The notes under the pieces: generated by a model | The model's input: the letters and a program-made list of their open reading frames with translations, nothing else | The model's database searches: none | Told to the model about the DNA's origin: nothing | Program-made: the position numbers and the translations under genes | Assembly: GCF_007859295.1 (NCBI RefSeq) | Contig: NZ_VOHB01000002.1 | Coordinates: 1,179,624-1,243,623, forward strand | Source of the DNA: Planococcus sp. CPCC 101016 | GTDB taxonomy: Bacteria; Bacillota; Bacilli; Bacillales_A; Planococcaceae | Length of the DNA: 64,000 nucleotides | Reading direction: 5' to 3' | Shown here: positions 55,308-64,000 of the stretch, in pieces | How the letters are laid out: each line of letters starts with the position of its first letter | How positions within the stretch are numbered: position 1 is the stretch's first letter

Positions 55308-56243
55308 ATGGCGAAGTATATTGGCAAGCGTTTAATTTATATGGTGATCACTTTAGCGCTGATTGCTACATTTACCTTTTTCTTGATGAAAGTTTTACCA
55401 GGATCCCCCGTCGCTTCCGCAGATAAATTATCTCCAGAACAAAGGGCAGTTGTAGAAGCTAGATATGGGTTGAATGAGCCGCTTCCGGTTCAGTATTTCA
55501 ATTACATGTTTGGTTTAGTGCAAGGTGATTTAGGAATTTCCATTAACCAGTTTAAAGGAGCCAACGTTACGGATGTTATTTTAAGCCGGATGGGTCCTTC
55601 AGCTCAAATTGGTTTCCAAGGAATGTTGTTGGGAACTGTTCTAGGAATTCTCCTGGGTATGATTGCTGCGTTGAGGCAGAATACCTGGGTTGATTACACC
55701 AGCACATTTGTAGCAATTGTCGGAATATCGATTCCTTCTTTCGTTTTTGCCTCATTGCTGCAATATTGGTTCGGCTTAAAATGGGGCCTGTTCCCAGTAG
55801 CTTTATGGAAAGACGGCTTTATGTCGAGCGTGCTTCCATCCATCGCATTGGCTATGTTCCCGCTTGCTACAGCCGCTCGTTTTATCCGTACAGAAATGAT
55901 TGAAGTCCTTGGCTCGGATTACATTACATTAGCGAAAGCTAAAGGTGCGAGCGGATCAGAGATTGCATTCAAACATGCATTCCGTAATGCATTGATTCCG
56001 TTAATCACGGTTCTTGGTCCTATGGCTGTATCTATTCTTACAGGATCTCTAGTCGTGGAACAGATCTTTGCAATACCGGGTATCGGGGAACAATTCGTTA
56101 AATCAATCATGGTCAGTGATTTCTCTATCATTATGGGAACTACGATCTTCTTCTCTGTTTTCTTGATTGTGATTATCCTATTGGTAGATATATTGTATGG
56201 CGTCATTGATCCTCGTATTCGTCTTTCAGGAGGTAAAAGTTAA
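55308..56243 (+). CDS. oppB: OppB permease
   Basis: A 311-residue permease subunit with six membrane segments and EAA loop AKAKGASGSEIAFKHAFRNA (20 residues). The ATG at 55308 has GGAGGTG seven bases upstream; the longer frame from 55266 is not supported. It ends in TAATG shared with oppC. Confidence 0.95.
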   Translation: MAKYIGKRLIYMVITLALIATFTFFLMKVLPGSPVASADKLSPEQRAVVEARYGLNEPLPVQYFNYMFGLVQGDLGISINQFKGANVTDVILSRMGPSAQIGFQGMLLGTVLGILLGMIAALRQNTWVDYTSTFVAIVGISIPSFVFASLLQYWFGLKWGLFPVALWKDGFMSSVLPSIALAMFPLATAARFIRTEMIEVLGSDYITLAKAKGASGSEIAFKHAFRNALIPLITVLGPMAVSILTGSLVVEQIFAIPGIGEQFVKSIMVSDFSIIMGTTIFFSVFLIVIILLVDILYGVIDPRIRLSGGKS

Positions 56244-57271
56244 TGACTCAAAAAATTGATAAAATTCCCGAATTGCCGGCAGGGTCGTTCGAGCGAATTA
56301 CATTGGATTCCCATCAGGCTGAACGCATCACGAAACCAAGCGTTAGCTTCTGGCAAGATGCTTGGTATCGTATTCGTAAAAATAAAGGTGCCTTGTTCAG
56401 TTTAATTTTGTTTGGCTTAATCGTAATCATGGCATTTCTAGGACCGATCATCAGTCCATATGAACCAAACACACAAACGATCACTCATGCCAATTTGCCA
56501 CCTAAAATTCCGGTTATAGAAAACCTCGGGATTCTCGATGGAGTCGGTACATTGGGCGGTCAAGAAGTAGACTTATACGAAATGAAGAATGTTGAAGTCA
56601 ACTATTGGTTTGGAACTGATGGACTGGGACGCGACATGTTTTCACGTGTATGGAAAGGTACCCAAGTATCTTTGTTCATTGCTTTCGTGGCAGCGGCGAT
56701 CGATATGTTGATTGGTGTCATTTATGGAGGGATTTCGGGATACTTTGGCGGACGTGTGGATGACTTCATGCAGCGGATCGTCGAAATTTTAACGGGTATT
56801 CCTAACCTTGTAGTCGTAATCTTATTCATTTTAATCATGGATCCCGGAATATTGGCCATCATCATCGCATTGACCATAACTGGGTGGACTGGCATGTCCA
56901 GGGTTGTTCGTGGACAAGTTCTTAAATATAAGAGCCAGGAATTCGTTTTGGCTGCACGCACATTAGGAGCAAGCGACAGCCGCATCATATGGAAGCATTT
57001 AATGCCGAACGTATTAGGTGTTATCATCATCAATACGATGTTCACGATTCCAAGTGCAATTTTCTTCGAAGCTTTCTTGAGCTTTATCGGACTGGGGCTG
57101 CAGGCTCCGGATGCTTCGCTCGGAACATTGATCAATGATGGATATTCGTTAATTCAATTTTCACCGCATATTTTAGCTTTCCCTGCTGTTTTATTGAGTT
57201 TGATTATGATTGCATTCAACTTGATCGGTGATGGACTTCGTGATGCCCTCGATCCGAAGATGAAAGATTAA
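56243..57271 (+). CDS. oppC: OppC permease
   Basis: A 342-residue permease, partner of OppB. It has a long N-terminal tail (about 50 residues), six membrane segments, an extracellular FGTDGLGRDMFSR motif and EAA loop AARTLGASDSRIIWKHLMPN. It starts on the last base of the oppB stop (TAATG overlap), so the two are coupled. Confidence 0.95.
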   Translation: MTQKIDKIPELPAGSFERITLDSHQAERITKPSVSFWQDAWYRIRKNKGALFSLILFGLIVIMAFLGPIISPYEPNTQTITHANLPPKIPVIENLGILDGVGTLGGQEVDLYEMKNVEVNYWFGTDGLGRDMFSRVWKGTQVSLFIAFVAAAIDMLIGVIYGGISGYFGGRVDDFMQRIVEILTGIPNLVVVILFILIMDPGILAIIIALTITGWTGMSRVVRGQVLKYKSQEFVLAARTLGASDSRIIWKHLMPNVLGVIIINTMFTIPSAIFFEAFLSFIGLGLQAPDASLGTLINDGYSLIQFSPHILAFPAVLLSLIMIAFNLIGDGLRDALDPKMKD

Positions 57272-57286
57272 GGAGGAAAGTTGATA

Positions 57287-58342
57287 ATGGAGAAAATTCT
57301 ACAAGTAAAAGATCTTGAGCTTTCCTTTAACACCCAAGGCGGGGAAGTTAAAGCGATACGCGGGGTTAACTTTGATCTATATAAAGGTGAAACTTTAGCA
57401 ATCGTGGGAGAGTCGGGTTCAGGTAAATCTGTTACGACAAAATCCATTATGCGTTTGCTGCCTGAAAGTTCAGCAGAATTCAAAAGTGGTGAAATTTTAT
57501 TCGGCGGTCGCGATTTGACGAAGTTAAGCGACAGAGAAATGCAAAAGATCCGCGGAAAAGAAATTTCAATGATTTTCCAGGATCCGATGACGTCTTTAAA
57601 CCCGACCATGCCGATTGGCCGACAATTGACTGAGCCGCTACTGAAGCACCAAAAGATCAGTAACAGTGAAGCAAAGAAAGTTGCGATCGACTTGCTCCGC
57701 CTTGTTGGTATGCCGAAACCGGAATTGCGAATGAAACAATATCCTCACCAATTTTCAGGCGGACAGCGCCAGCGGATCGTTATTGCTATTTCATTGGCAT
57801 GCAATCCGAAAGTTTTGATTGCAGATGAGCCAACAACTGCACTTGATGTTACAATTCAGGCACAGATTCTTGAGTTAATGAAAGACTTGCAGAAAAAAAT
57901 CGATACATCGATTATCTTCATCACGCACGATTTGGGTGTTGTAGCAAACGTAGCCGATCGTGTAGCGGTTATGTACGGTGGAAAAATCGTTGAAATCGGT
58001 ACTGTGGATGAAATTTTCTACAACCCGCAGCATCCATATACATGGGGCTTGTTAAGCTCCATGCCATCATTGGATACAGAAGATGCGAAATTGTATGCTA
58101 TTCCTGGCACACCGCCTGATTTATTGGACCCACCTAAGGGAGATGCTTTTGCCCTGCGAAGCGAGTATGCATTGAAAATTGATATGGAGCAAAATCCACC
58201 ATTCTTTAAGGTCAGTGATACACATTCAGCTGCTACATGGTTGCTTCATCCGGATGCACCACAAGTAGAACCGCCTTTAACTGTCATCGAACGTATGAAG
58301 AAATTCCCGGGAAGCAGATATTATGAAGGGGGCGCGGTATAA
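57287..58342 (+). CDS. oppD: OppD ATPase
   Basis: A 351-residue ABC ATPase with Walker [31 protein letters not shown] and [11 protein letters not shown]. The C-terminal extension lacks the cysteine set of Gram-negative OppD, as in Bacillus ([15 protein letters not shown]). The ATG at 57287 is about ten bases after AGGAGG; the TTG at 57281 is a possible alternative. It overlaps oppF by TAATG. Confidence 0.95.
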   Translation: MEKILQVKDLELSFNTQGGEVKAIRGVNFDLYKGETLAIVGESGSGKSVTTKSIMRLLPESSAEFKSGEILFGGRDLTKLSDREMQKIRGKEISMIFQDPMTSLNPTMPIGRQLTEPLLKHQKISNSEAKKVAIDLLRLVGMPKPELRMKQYPHQFSGGQRQRIVIAISLACNPKVLIADEPTTALDVTIQAQILELMKDLQKKIDTSIIFITHDLGVVANVADRVAVMYGGKIVEIGTVDEIFYNPQHPYTWGLLSSMPSLDTEDAKLYAIPGTPPDLLDPPKGDAFALRSEYALKIDMEQNPPFFKVSDTHSAATWLLHPDAPQVEPPLTVIERMKKFPGSRYYEGGAV

Positions 58343-59280
58343 TGGCTGAAAAATTACTCGAAATTAAAAACCTGAAACAGTACTTCAATATCGGGAAAAC
58401 AAATGAAGTCCGCGCAGTAGATGATATCAGTTTTGATATTTACAAAGGTGAAACTTTAGGATTGGTAGGCGAGTCCGGTTGTGGGAAATCAACGACTGGC
58501 CGTTCCATCATCCGTTTATATGATGCTACGGACGGTGATGTTTTCTACGAGGGTGAAAATGTTCATGGCAAAAAATCGAAACAGGATCTAAAAAAATTCA
58601 ACCGTAAAATGCAGATGATCTTTCAAGATCCATATGCTTCTTTAAATCAGCGGATGAAAGTAATGGATATCATTGCTGAAGGCATTGATATTCACGGCTT
58701 GGCAAAAAACCAGGCCGAACGCAAAAAAATGGTTTATGATTTATTGGAAACGGTTGGTTTGAATAAAGAACACGCCAACCGCTACCCGCATGAGTTCTCA
58801 GGCGGTCAGCGCCAGCGTCTGGGTATTGCCCGTGCTTTAGCTGTAGATCCGGATTTTATCATTGCTGATGAGCCGATCTCTGCATTGGACGTGTCTATTC
58901 AAGCGCAGGTTGTTAATCTGTTGAAGGAACTTCAAGTAGAGAAAGGTTTAACTTTCCTGTTCATTGCCCACGATTTGTCCATGGTTAAATACATTTCAGA
59001 TCGTATCGGTGTTATGTATTTCGGGAAATTAGTGGAATTGGCACCAGCTGAAGAGCTGTACAACAATCCATTGCATCCTTACACACAATCATTGCTGTCA
59101 GCAATTCCATTGCCAGACCCGAACTACGAGCGCAACCGGGTCCGTAAATCTTACGACCCTGCAGTCCATGACTATAATAAAGCTGACGATGTTCGGATGA
59201 GAGAAATCAGTCCTGGCCATTTTGTTCAATGTTCAGAACGTGAATTTGAATCCATCAAAGCGGCTTCAGTAAGCAATTGA
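58342..59280 (+). CDS. oppF: OppF ATPase
   Basis: A 312-residue ABC ATPase with Walker [38 protein letters not shown] and IIADEPISALDVS. The C-terminus holds the typical ISPGHFVQC. It starts in the stop of oppD (TAATG) and ends the opp operon, followed by a terminator. Confidence 0.95.
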   Translation: MAEKLLEIKNLKQYFNIGKTNEVRAVDDISFDIYKGETLGLVGESGCGKSTTGRSIIRLYDATDGDVFYEGENVHGKKSKQDLKKFNRKMQMIFQDPYASLNQRMKVMDIIAEGIDIHGLAKNQAERKKMVYDLLETVGLNKEHANRYPHEFSGGQRQRLGIARALAVDPDFIIADEPISALDVSIQAQVVNLLKELQVEKGLTFLFIAHDLSMVKYISDRIGVMYFGKLVELAPAEELYNNPLHPYTQSLLSAIPLPDPNYERNRVRKSYDPAVHDYNKADDVRMREISPGHFVQCSEREFESIKAASVSN

Positions 59281-59281
59281 T

Positions 59282-59319
59282 AAAAGAACGGTGTCCTACT
59301 TGGACATCGTTCTTTTTAT
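59282..59319 (+). terminator. Intrinsic terminator of the opp operon
   Basis: AAAAGAACG-g-TGTCC (59282-59296), loop tactt, GGACA-t-CGTTCTTTT (59302-59316) with a T run. Confidence 0.9.
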
Positions 59320-59597
59320 TAGCCTGATATTTTCGTTATCCACTGCGAAAAGCTTTTATTGATTAATGAACGTCGAATGCAACTAATCGGTATTCTGGCG
59401 TATTTCTTATTTCAATTAGTCAGATAAATGATAGAATGGAAGAACAATGGATAAAGAAATTGTTCCTTTAATAAGGATTCTTACTCCACGTGAACAGTAA
59501 GTTGAAAAGAGGATTTTATGATCAGTAGAATTTTCATCGGGTGAAGTGGAACGAGGAACATACTGGTCGACAAATCTGGATAAAGGGGTGCGGTAGG

Positions 59598-60806
59598 ATG
59601 AAAAAGTCATGGAAATGGGCATTGATGTGTGCCACAAGTATTAGTTTGGTAAGTGCAGGAAATGTATTTGCAGCTGAAGAAGACAAAGCTCCCAATTTTA
59701 CAGAGCGCGCTTTTCATACAGTTGAAGTTGATTCGCAAGTATTAGCATCATCGCAATTGTTTAAATTTGATTCAGGTCTGGAATTCAACTATCCGGATGC
59801 TGTTCGAGGAATTTTTGTCACAGCGCATTCTGCTGGAGGAGAACGATTTGATTCGTTGATTAATCTTATAGATACGACAGAATTGAATGCCATGGTCATT
59901 GACATAAAGGAAGATTTTGGCCACTTGACATACATACCGGGAGAAGACTCATCGCTAGCTGAGCTGGGCATGGGGCAGCCGTTAATAAAAGATCCTCGGG
60001 CGATGCTGGAAAAACTAGAGGAAAAAGAGATTTATCCGATTGCGCGCGTGGTGGTTTTCAAAGACACTGTACTCGCGGAAAGCAGACCTGACTTGACGTT
60101 TATGGACGGAGATCAAGTTTGGAAAAATAATCGTGGAGAATCATTTGTTAATCCATTTCTTCAAGAAGTGTGGGACCATAATGTCCAAATCGCTATCGAA
60201 GCAGCAAAACTTGGGTTTAAGGAAATTCAATTTGACTATGTCCGCTTTCCTGAAGGGTTTGAAAACCGTGCAGATGATTTGAGCTACTCGATGGGCGACT
60301 ATGAAAAGGCCGAAGCCGATTCTGTACAGCAAAGAGTAGAAGCAGTAACTGATTTTGTTGCCTATGCAAAAGAACAGTTGGAACCTTATGGAGTAGAAGT
60401 TTCTGTAGACATTTTTGGTTATGCTGCTACTTTGCCGGAAGCTCCAGGCATTGGACAGAATTTCTCTAAGATCTCTGAAAATGTGGATGTTATTTCGTCT
60501 ATGATTTATCCAAGTCACTGGACATCTTACTTTGGAATCGCCAAACCGGATCTGGAACCTTACAAACTGGTTGCTGAATACGCCAAAGTAGAGAACCAGG
60601 TATTGGCCGGTTTAGAAAATCCGCCTGTCTCACGGCCATGGCTGCAGGATTTTACGGCAAGCTATCTGGGAGCTGGAAACTACAAGCGTTATGGCAAAGC
60701 AGAAGTTGAAGCACAAATAAAAGCTTTGAATGACCAAGGCATAGATGAATTCCTTCTATGGAATGCAGGCAATTCCTATTCGCAAGGTGTAGATTACACA
60801 CCTTAA
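59598..60806 (+). CDS. Secreted COG1306-type glycosidase-like protein (DUF4015)
   Basis: A 402-residue protein with a signal peptide (to about NVFA-AEE, 24) and a (beta/alpha)8-type domain of the putative glycoside hydrolase family COG1306/DUF4015. Family-like parts are VRGIFVTAHSAGG (about 54-66), LNAMVIDIKEDFG (about 82-94), IQFDYVRFPEG (about 205-215), VDIFGYAAT, ISSMIYPSHWT and FLLWNAGNSYS. Conserved acidic residues are present (Asp in DIKED, Asp in FDYVRFPE). Sugar target unknown. The ATG at 59598 has AAGGGGTG seven bases upstream; the frame from 59541 is not needed. Confidence 0.85.
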   Translation: MKKSWKWALMCATSISLVSAGNVFAAEEDKAPNFTERAFHTVEVDSQVLASSQLFKFDSGLEFNYPDAVRGIFVTAHSAGGERFDSLINLIDTTELNAMVIDIKEDFGHLTYIPGEDSSLAELGMGQPLIKDPRAMLEKLEEKEIYPIARVVVFKDTVLAESRPDLTFMDGDQVWKNNRGESFVNPFLQEVWDHNVQIAIEAAKLGFKEIQFDYVRFPEGFENRADDLSYSMGDYEKAEADSVQQRVEAVTDFVAYAKEQLEPYGVEVSVDIFGYAATLPEAPGIGQNFSKISENVDVISSMIYPSHWTSYFGIAKPDLEPYKLVAEYAKVENQVLAGLENPPVSRPWLQDFTASYLGAGNYKRYGKAEVEAQIKALNDQGIDEFLLWNAGNSYSQGVDYTP

Positions 60807-61289
60807 TTTCACTAATCCTCCTCTAATTGCCAGTGAGATTTCTTTTCAGAAATTTTTAAAAGAATCAGCTCATGCTGTAGAAGGACGGTAGTAATGTAAG
60901 TTTAGGCAGGATTCAAAGTGGATACTCCATAATATCAAATCAATCTTTTAGTTTAGAGCTTTATATGAAACTATTTCTATTCTGAAACGTAGTATATAAG
61001 TGTAGAAGTTATTTTCAAAAAGATGGTGTAACTGAGAATAAAAAAGTTTTGTTTGGAAGTTTACGACAAAAGAAAAAGGGGTAAAATTAAGTTATACAGC
61101 TATGAAAGTATAATGAATATATAGCTAATATGTGACAGAAAGCTCGTTTTCTAATTTTTTTATTGAGATACACTATCAAATCGACTCCATACATTGTATA
61201 ATGAATGTAGAGCCTCTAAACTATAATGATTCTAATTTGAGAAATGAACGAAACCAAATTTTCATGAATCCGAAAGGAAGTGCTCCACT
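60807..61289 (+). promoter_or_regulatory. Long AT-rich spx leader region
   Basis: A 480-base stretch without a gene. TATAAT occurs at 61109-61114 and 61197-61202; neither has a strong -35. In B. subtilis spx is driven by several promoters with PerR and YodB operators; no clear match to those sites was seen here. Confidence 0.35.
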
Positions 61290-61688
61290 ATGATGGTTAC
61301 ATTATTCACTTCTCCGAGCTGTACGTCTTGCAGAAAAGCGAAAGCTTGGCTTGAGGAACACGATATTCCATATACAGAACGAAACATTTTTTCTGAACCA
61401 TTGACTATCAGTGAAATCAAAGAAATCTTACGCATGACTGAAGACGGAACAGATGAAATCATCTCTACCCGTTCTAAAATATTCCAAAAATTAAATGTGG
61501 ATGTTGAAAGTTTACCACTTCAGCGTTTATATGAATTAATTCAAGAGCATCCAGGATTACTGCGACGCCCGATCATTATGGATGAAAAACGCCTGCAGGT
61601 TGGTTACAACGAAGATGAAATCCGTCGATTCCTCCCACGTAAAGTTAGAGCCTATCAATTGCTTGAAGCTCAGCGAATGGTAAACTAA
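61290..61688 (+). CDS. spx: Spx, redox-responsive RNA-polymerase-binding regulator
   Basis: Spx binds the RNA polymerase alpha subunit and switches on thiol-stress genes. The 132 residues (131 if the second ATG at 61293 is used, the B. subtilis length) include the redox switch CTSC (Cys11/Cys14 from the first ATG), Arg-rich polymerase contact [10 protein letters not shown], and the C-terminal [20 protein letters not shown] is nine bases from 61290. It is known to be degraded by ClpXP and its mRNA region sits next to mecA, as in B. subtilis. Confidence 0.97.
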   Translation: MMVTLFTSPSCTSCRKAKAWLEEHDIPYTERNIFSEPLTISEIKEILRMTEDGTDEIISTRSKIFQKLNVDVESLPLQRLYELIQEHPGLLRRPIIMDEKRLQVGYNEDEIRRFLPRKVRAYQLLEAQRMVN

Positions 61689-61701
61689 CAATAAGTACTC
61701 T

Positions 61702-61752
61702 AGCTGTCCGGTCTTTATGGTATTTCATAAGAGATCTTCGGACAGCTTTTCT
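61702..61752 (+). terminator. Terminator of spx
   Basis: AGCTGTCCG (61702-61710) pairs with CGGACAGCT (61739-61747), with a partly paired inner region, followed by TTTCTTT. Confidence 0.8.
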
Positions 61753-61933
61753 TTATCCTAAATTAGTTGCATAAATCAGTTAAGTGAATTAAACTCTATG
61801 TACTTGTAACTTGTCTTTGGTGATAGGCATAAACTTTTTCTTTATTAATAAAAAAAGTTATACTTGGTAAAAGCAATACAGCACGGCTCTGAGGAATGTT
61901 CTCTTAGTCCAAACCGTAAAGGAGAGGTGTAAA

Positions 61934-62590
61934 ATGGAAATAGAACGTATCAACGATAACACAGTTAAATTTTACATTTCCTATCTCGACGTTGAAGAGC
62001 GAGGGTTTAGCCGTGACGAAATCTGGTTCAACAGAGATAAGAGCGAAGAACTTTTTTGGGAAATGATGGATGAAGTTAATGAAGAAGCCGATTTCGTAAT
62101 GGAAGGCCCGCTTTGGATCCAAGTCCAGGCTATGGATAAAGGTCTTGAAGTCACAGTAACACGTGCTCAGTTAACTAAAGATGGGCAGAAGCTTGATATG
62201 CCTGATGATATAGAAGAACGCCGCAAAATGTTCGCAAGTGAAGATACTGTTACTCCGGAATTTGATGAATTTGAACCGGTTTTTGATGAACCTGATATTA
62301 AGAAACTTGAATATACATTTGTCTTCTCAGAAGTGGAAGAGCTGTTACCGATTGCGAGACGTTTAATGTACGTACCGATCGAATCAGCGGTTTATCATTT
62401 TGAGAATAAATATTACCTTTATACAAGTTTTGATGAAATCCTTCATTCTGAAGAAGACATCAAAAACAATGTGAGTATCATCACTGAATATCTACGGATT
62501 TCACCCGTTACGGTTCACCGTCTTGAAGAATACGGTAAACCGATTTTCAAAGAAGATGCGCTCTCAAATGTTCTACATTATTTTGGCTAA
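61934..62590 (+). CDS. mecA: MecA adaptor protein
   Basis: MecA hands ComK, ComS and other targets to the ClpCP protease and so keeps competence off. The 218 residues equal the B. subtilis length. The N-terminal substrate-binding part begins MEIERINDNTVKFYISYLD (19 residues), an acidic linker (about 95-120) follows, and the ClpC-binding C-terminal domain spans about 125-218. Ribosome site GGAGAGGTG precedes the ATG. The location between spx and coiA matches B. subtilis. Confidence 0.95.
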   Translation: MEIERINDNTVKFYISYLDVEERGFSRDEIWFNRDKSEELFWEMMDEVNEEADFVMEGPLWIQVQAMDKGLEVTVTRAQLTKDGQKLDMPDDIEERRKMFASEDTVTPEFDEFEPVFDEPDIKKLEYTFVFSEVEELLPIARRLMYVPIESAVYHFENKYYLYTSFDEILHSEEDIKNNVSIITEYLRISPVTVHRLEEYGKPIFKEDALSNVLHYFG

Positions 62591-62619
62591 GATCTCCTTT
62601 ACAGGAGATCTTTTTTTAT
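62589..62619 (+). terminator. Intrinsic terminator of mecA
   Basis: AAGATCTCCT (62589-62598), loop ttac, AGGAGATCTT (62603-62612) and a T run. Confidence 0.9.
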
Positions 62620-62660
62620 TGCCATGTTCTCTTTAATTCCATAGACTGGGAGAAAGGAGA

Positions 62661-63767
62661 GTGATTAGCATAATAGTGGCCAAGACAAAGCAACAGGAAT
62701 TATTTTATCTAACTGGAAAGTACGATCGAGAAGAGCTTCGGAAAATTCGTTTGCATGAGCAGTTTTTCTGTCCTACCTGCCATGCTCCGCTGCTAATGAA
62801 AATCGGAGAAATCAACATCCCTCATTTTGCGCATAAGACCCTTTCTGCCTGCGACAAATTCAGCGAACCTGAATCCTCTTTACACCTGCAAGGAAAACTT
62901 CATCTGTATCATTTCTTCCACCAGTTAAACTTCAAAGTTGAATTAGAGAAATATTTTTCAATGACTCGCCAGCGCGTTGACCTTTTGGTCGATGGGCACT
63001 ACGCCCTTGAATTTCAATGCAGCGCGATTCCGGTGCTACAGCTTAATGAGCGATCGAACGGCTATCGGCAGCTCAACATGAAGCCGATTTGGTTAAAGGG
63101 CTTGAAAGAGCCATGTCTTGAAGAAATTGGGCTGCTGCACCTGAAATCATATGAAATTGCTATGCGGCAAAGCCAGGGAGGAGTTTCCTTTATCCTGCTA
63201 TTCTATCCGCCAGGGAATCGCTTTTATTATCATTCGAATTTGTTCTATATCAGCTCAAATCGATGGATAGGCAAAACCAAATCAATTCAGGCGACAAAGC
63301 AGGTTTTTCCTTTTGCAGTACCCAAACAGCTGTCCAAAGAAGAATTCAATAAGGTGCTCGGAATTTTTCGGCATTCAAAACGGCGATTTATCCGCAATCA
63401 GTTGTATACGGAAAATCGAGTGAAAAATACTTTCTGCCGGCTGTGCTATGAGTTGCGATTGGATGCAGCGAATGTTCCCGACCTTTTCGGAATTCCTTGG
63501 CTCCGTGCCGAATGCTTAAAACAGCATCCAATAATTTGGCAGCTTCAAGCAGTTGTAGCCTGGGAGAAAGGCATATCTATAGGTGCGCTGATCGCTTCCG
63601 GAAGAATGACCTTAGCCGATCCGAGTCTGGCTGATGAGGCAGAGGCTATGGTGACAGACTATCTGCAGCTTTATTTGTCTGCCAAAGAAAAAACTCTTAC
63701 AGATTCCAGCTTTTTGGATATTGTCTATGATAACTATTGCAAAACCGTTCGAAAATTGAGAAAATAG
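62661..63767 (+). CDS. coiA: CoiA, competence-induced protein for transformation
   Basis: CoiA promotes recombination of imported DNA in transformation. The N-terminal part has FCPTCHAPL (about 34-42) and HFAHK, a likely zinc site, then the PD-(D/E)xK-like nuclease segment RVDLLVDGHYALEFQCS (quoted in part: DLLVDGHYALEFQ). A 200-residue C-terminal region follows. The start is uncertain: GTG 62661 touches the AGAAAGGAGA site, while GTG 62676 is 16 bases away; family N-termini (..VAKTKQQELFYL) begin near the second. ComFA, ComFC, MecA and CoiA are all present, so this organism may be naturally transformable. Confidence 0.87.
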   Translation: MISIIVAKTKQQELFYLTGKYDREELRKIRLHEQFFCPTCHAPLLMKIGEINIPHFAHKTLSACDKFSEPESSLHLQGKLHLYHFFHQLNFKVELEKYFSMTRQRVDLLVDGHYALEFQCSAIPVLQLNERSNGYRQLNMKPIWLKGLKEPCLEEIGLLHLKSYEIAMRQSQGGVSFILLFYPPGNRFYYHSNLFYISSNRWIGKTKSIQATKQVFPFAVPKQLSKEEFNKVLGIFRHSKRRFIRNQLYTENRVKNTFCRLCYELRLDAANVPDLFGIPWLRAECLKQHPIIWQLQAVVAWEKGISIGALIASGRMTLADPSLADEAEAMVTDYLQLYLSAKEKTLTDSSFLDIVYDNYCKTVRKLRK

Positions 63768-63812
63768 GGTGTAGTTCGTTTCCCGAAAGAATGGGACAGA
63801 GGAGGAAGTTAA

Positions 63813-64000
63813 ATGGTTAACAAAGTATTAACAAGAGAAGAAGTTCCGACAGAACTGACGTGGAAATTAGAAGATATATTTGAAACTGATGAGCTTTGGG
63901 AAAAAGAGTTTGTGGAAGTCGCAGCTCTGGGCGATAAAGCGGAATCCTATCAAGGCAAGCTGCAGGAAAGCGCTGAAGCTTTATACGAAGTACTGGTTTA
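63813..64000 (+). CDS. pepF: PepF, oligoendopeptidase F, N-terminal fragment
   Basis: The start of an oligoendopeptidase F (M3B family), cut by the window end after 62 codons. The visible sequence MVNKVLTREEVPTELTWKLE (20 residues) and DIFETDELWEKEF are typical of PepF N-termini. The catalytic HEXXH lies beyond the window. ATG 63813 follows GAGGAGG (63800-63806). PepF follows the spx-mecA-coiA block in B. subtilis as yjbG; it would degrade peptides such as those imported by Opp. Confidence 0.88.
   Translation, partial: MVNKVLTREEVPTELTWKLEDIFETDELWEKEFVEVAALGDKAESYQGKLQESAEALYEVLV

Overview
The window looks like the chromosome of a low-to-moderate G+C Gram-positive member of the Bacillales, most likely Planococcaceae (Planococcus/Planomicrobium type). 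This is inferred from gene content and gene order, which follow several Bacillus subtilis blocks: degS-degU, degV-comFA-comFC, hpf-secA-prfB-cccB-ftsE-ftsX-minJ-csbA, addB-addA, a yisK-like/yisL pair, a yitS/U/V/W-like block, yjzD-fabH-fabF-app-trpS-opp-spx-mecA-coiA-pepF. The exact genus cannot be fixed by reading alone.

Layout. 1-6.4 kb: end of degS, degU, a DEDDh exonuclease, a small lipoprotein, degV and the competence genes comFA/comFC, then a PilZ protein. The flagellar genes that occupy this place in B. subtilis are absent. 6.8-12.2 kb: an SDR oxidoreductase divergent from hpf, then secA and prfB (with the RF2 programmed frameshift). 12.4-20.4 kb: YitT-type membrane protein, cytochrome c-551, ftsEX followed directly by a coiled-coil M23 peptidase (the likely FtsEX-controlled cell-wall hydrolase), a TlpA-like thioredoxin, a trans-sulfuration enzyme, minJ and csbA. 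20.5-33.6 kb: azlCD, a VTT-domain protein, addBA behind a LexA-like operator, a DUF418 protein, an FAH-family enzyme, YisL and a membrane-anchored alpha-amylase-like protein that lacks the expected catalytic residues. 33.7-38 kb: CoA-disulfide reductase, a second DegV paralogue, a HAD phosphatase, an alpha/beta hydrolase and a DUF59 protein. 38.3-43.2 kb: a CtsR-controlled ClpB without N-terminal domain, and fabH-fabF behind a FapR operator. 43.7-59.3 kb: two complete oligopeptide ABC transporters (app and opp) with an orphan binding protein between them, and trpS behind a T-box leader. 59.6-64 kb: a COG1306 glycosidase-like protein, spx, mecA, coiA and the start of pepF.

Regulation is unusually readable: matches to CtsR, FapR, LexA and CodY operators, a tryptophan T-box, an RF2 frameshift site and many intrinsic terminators. 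The least explained signal is a family of about 121-bp structured repeats. It forms a three-copy tandem array at 1.4-1.75 kb and a diverged cluster at 6.5-6.8 kb. Both clusters lie between convergent genes and abut the stop codon of the leftward gene, and base changes in their stems are compensated. No CRISPR array, transposase gene, tRNA or rRNA gene was seen.
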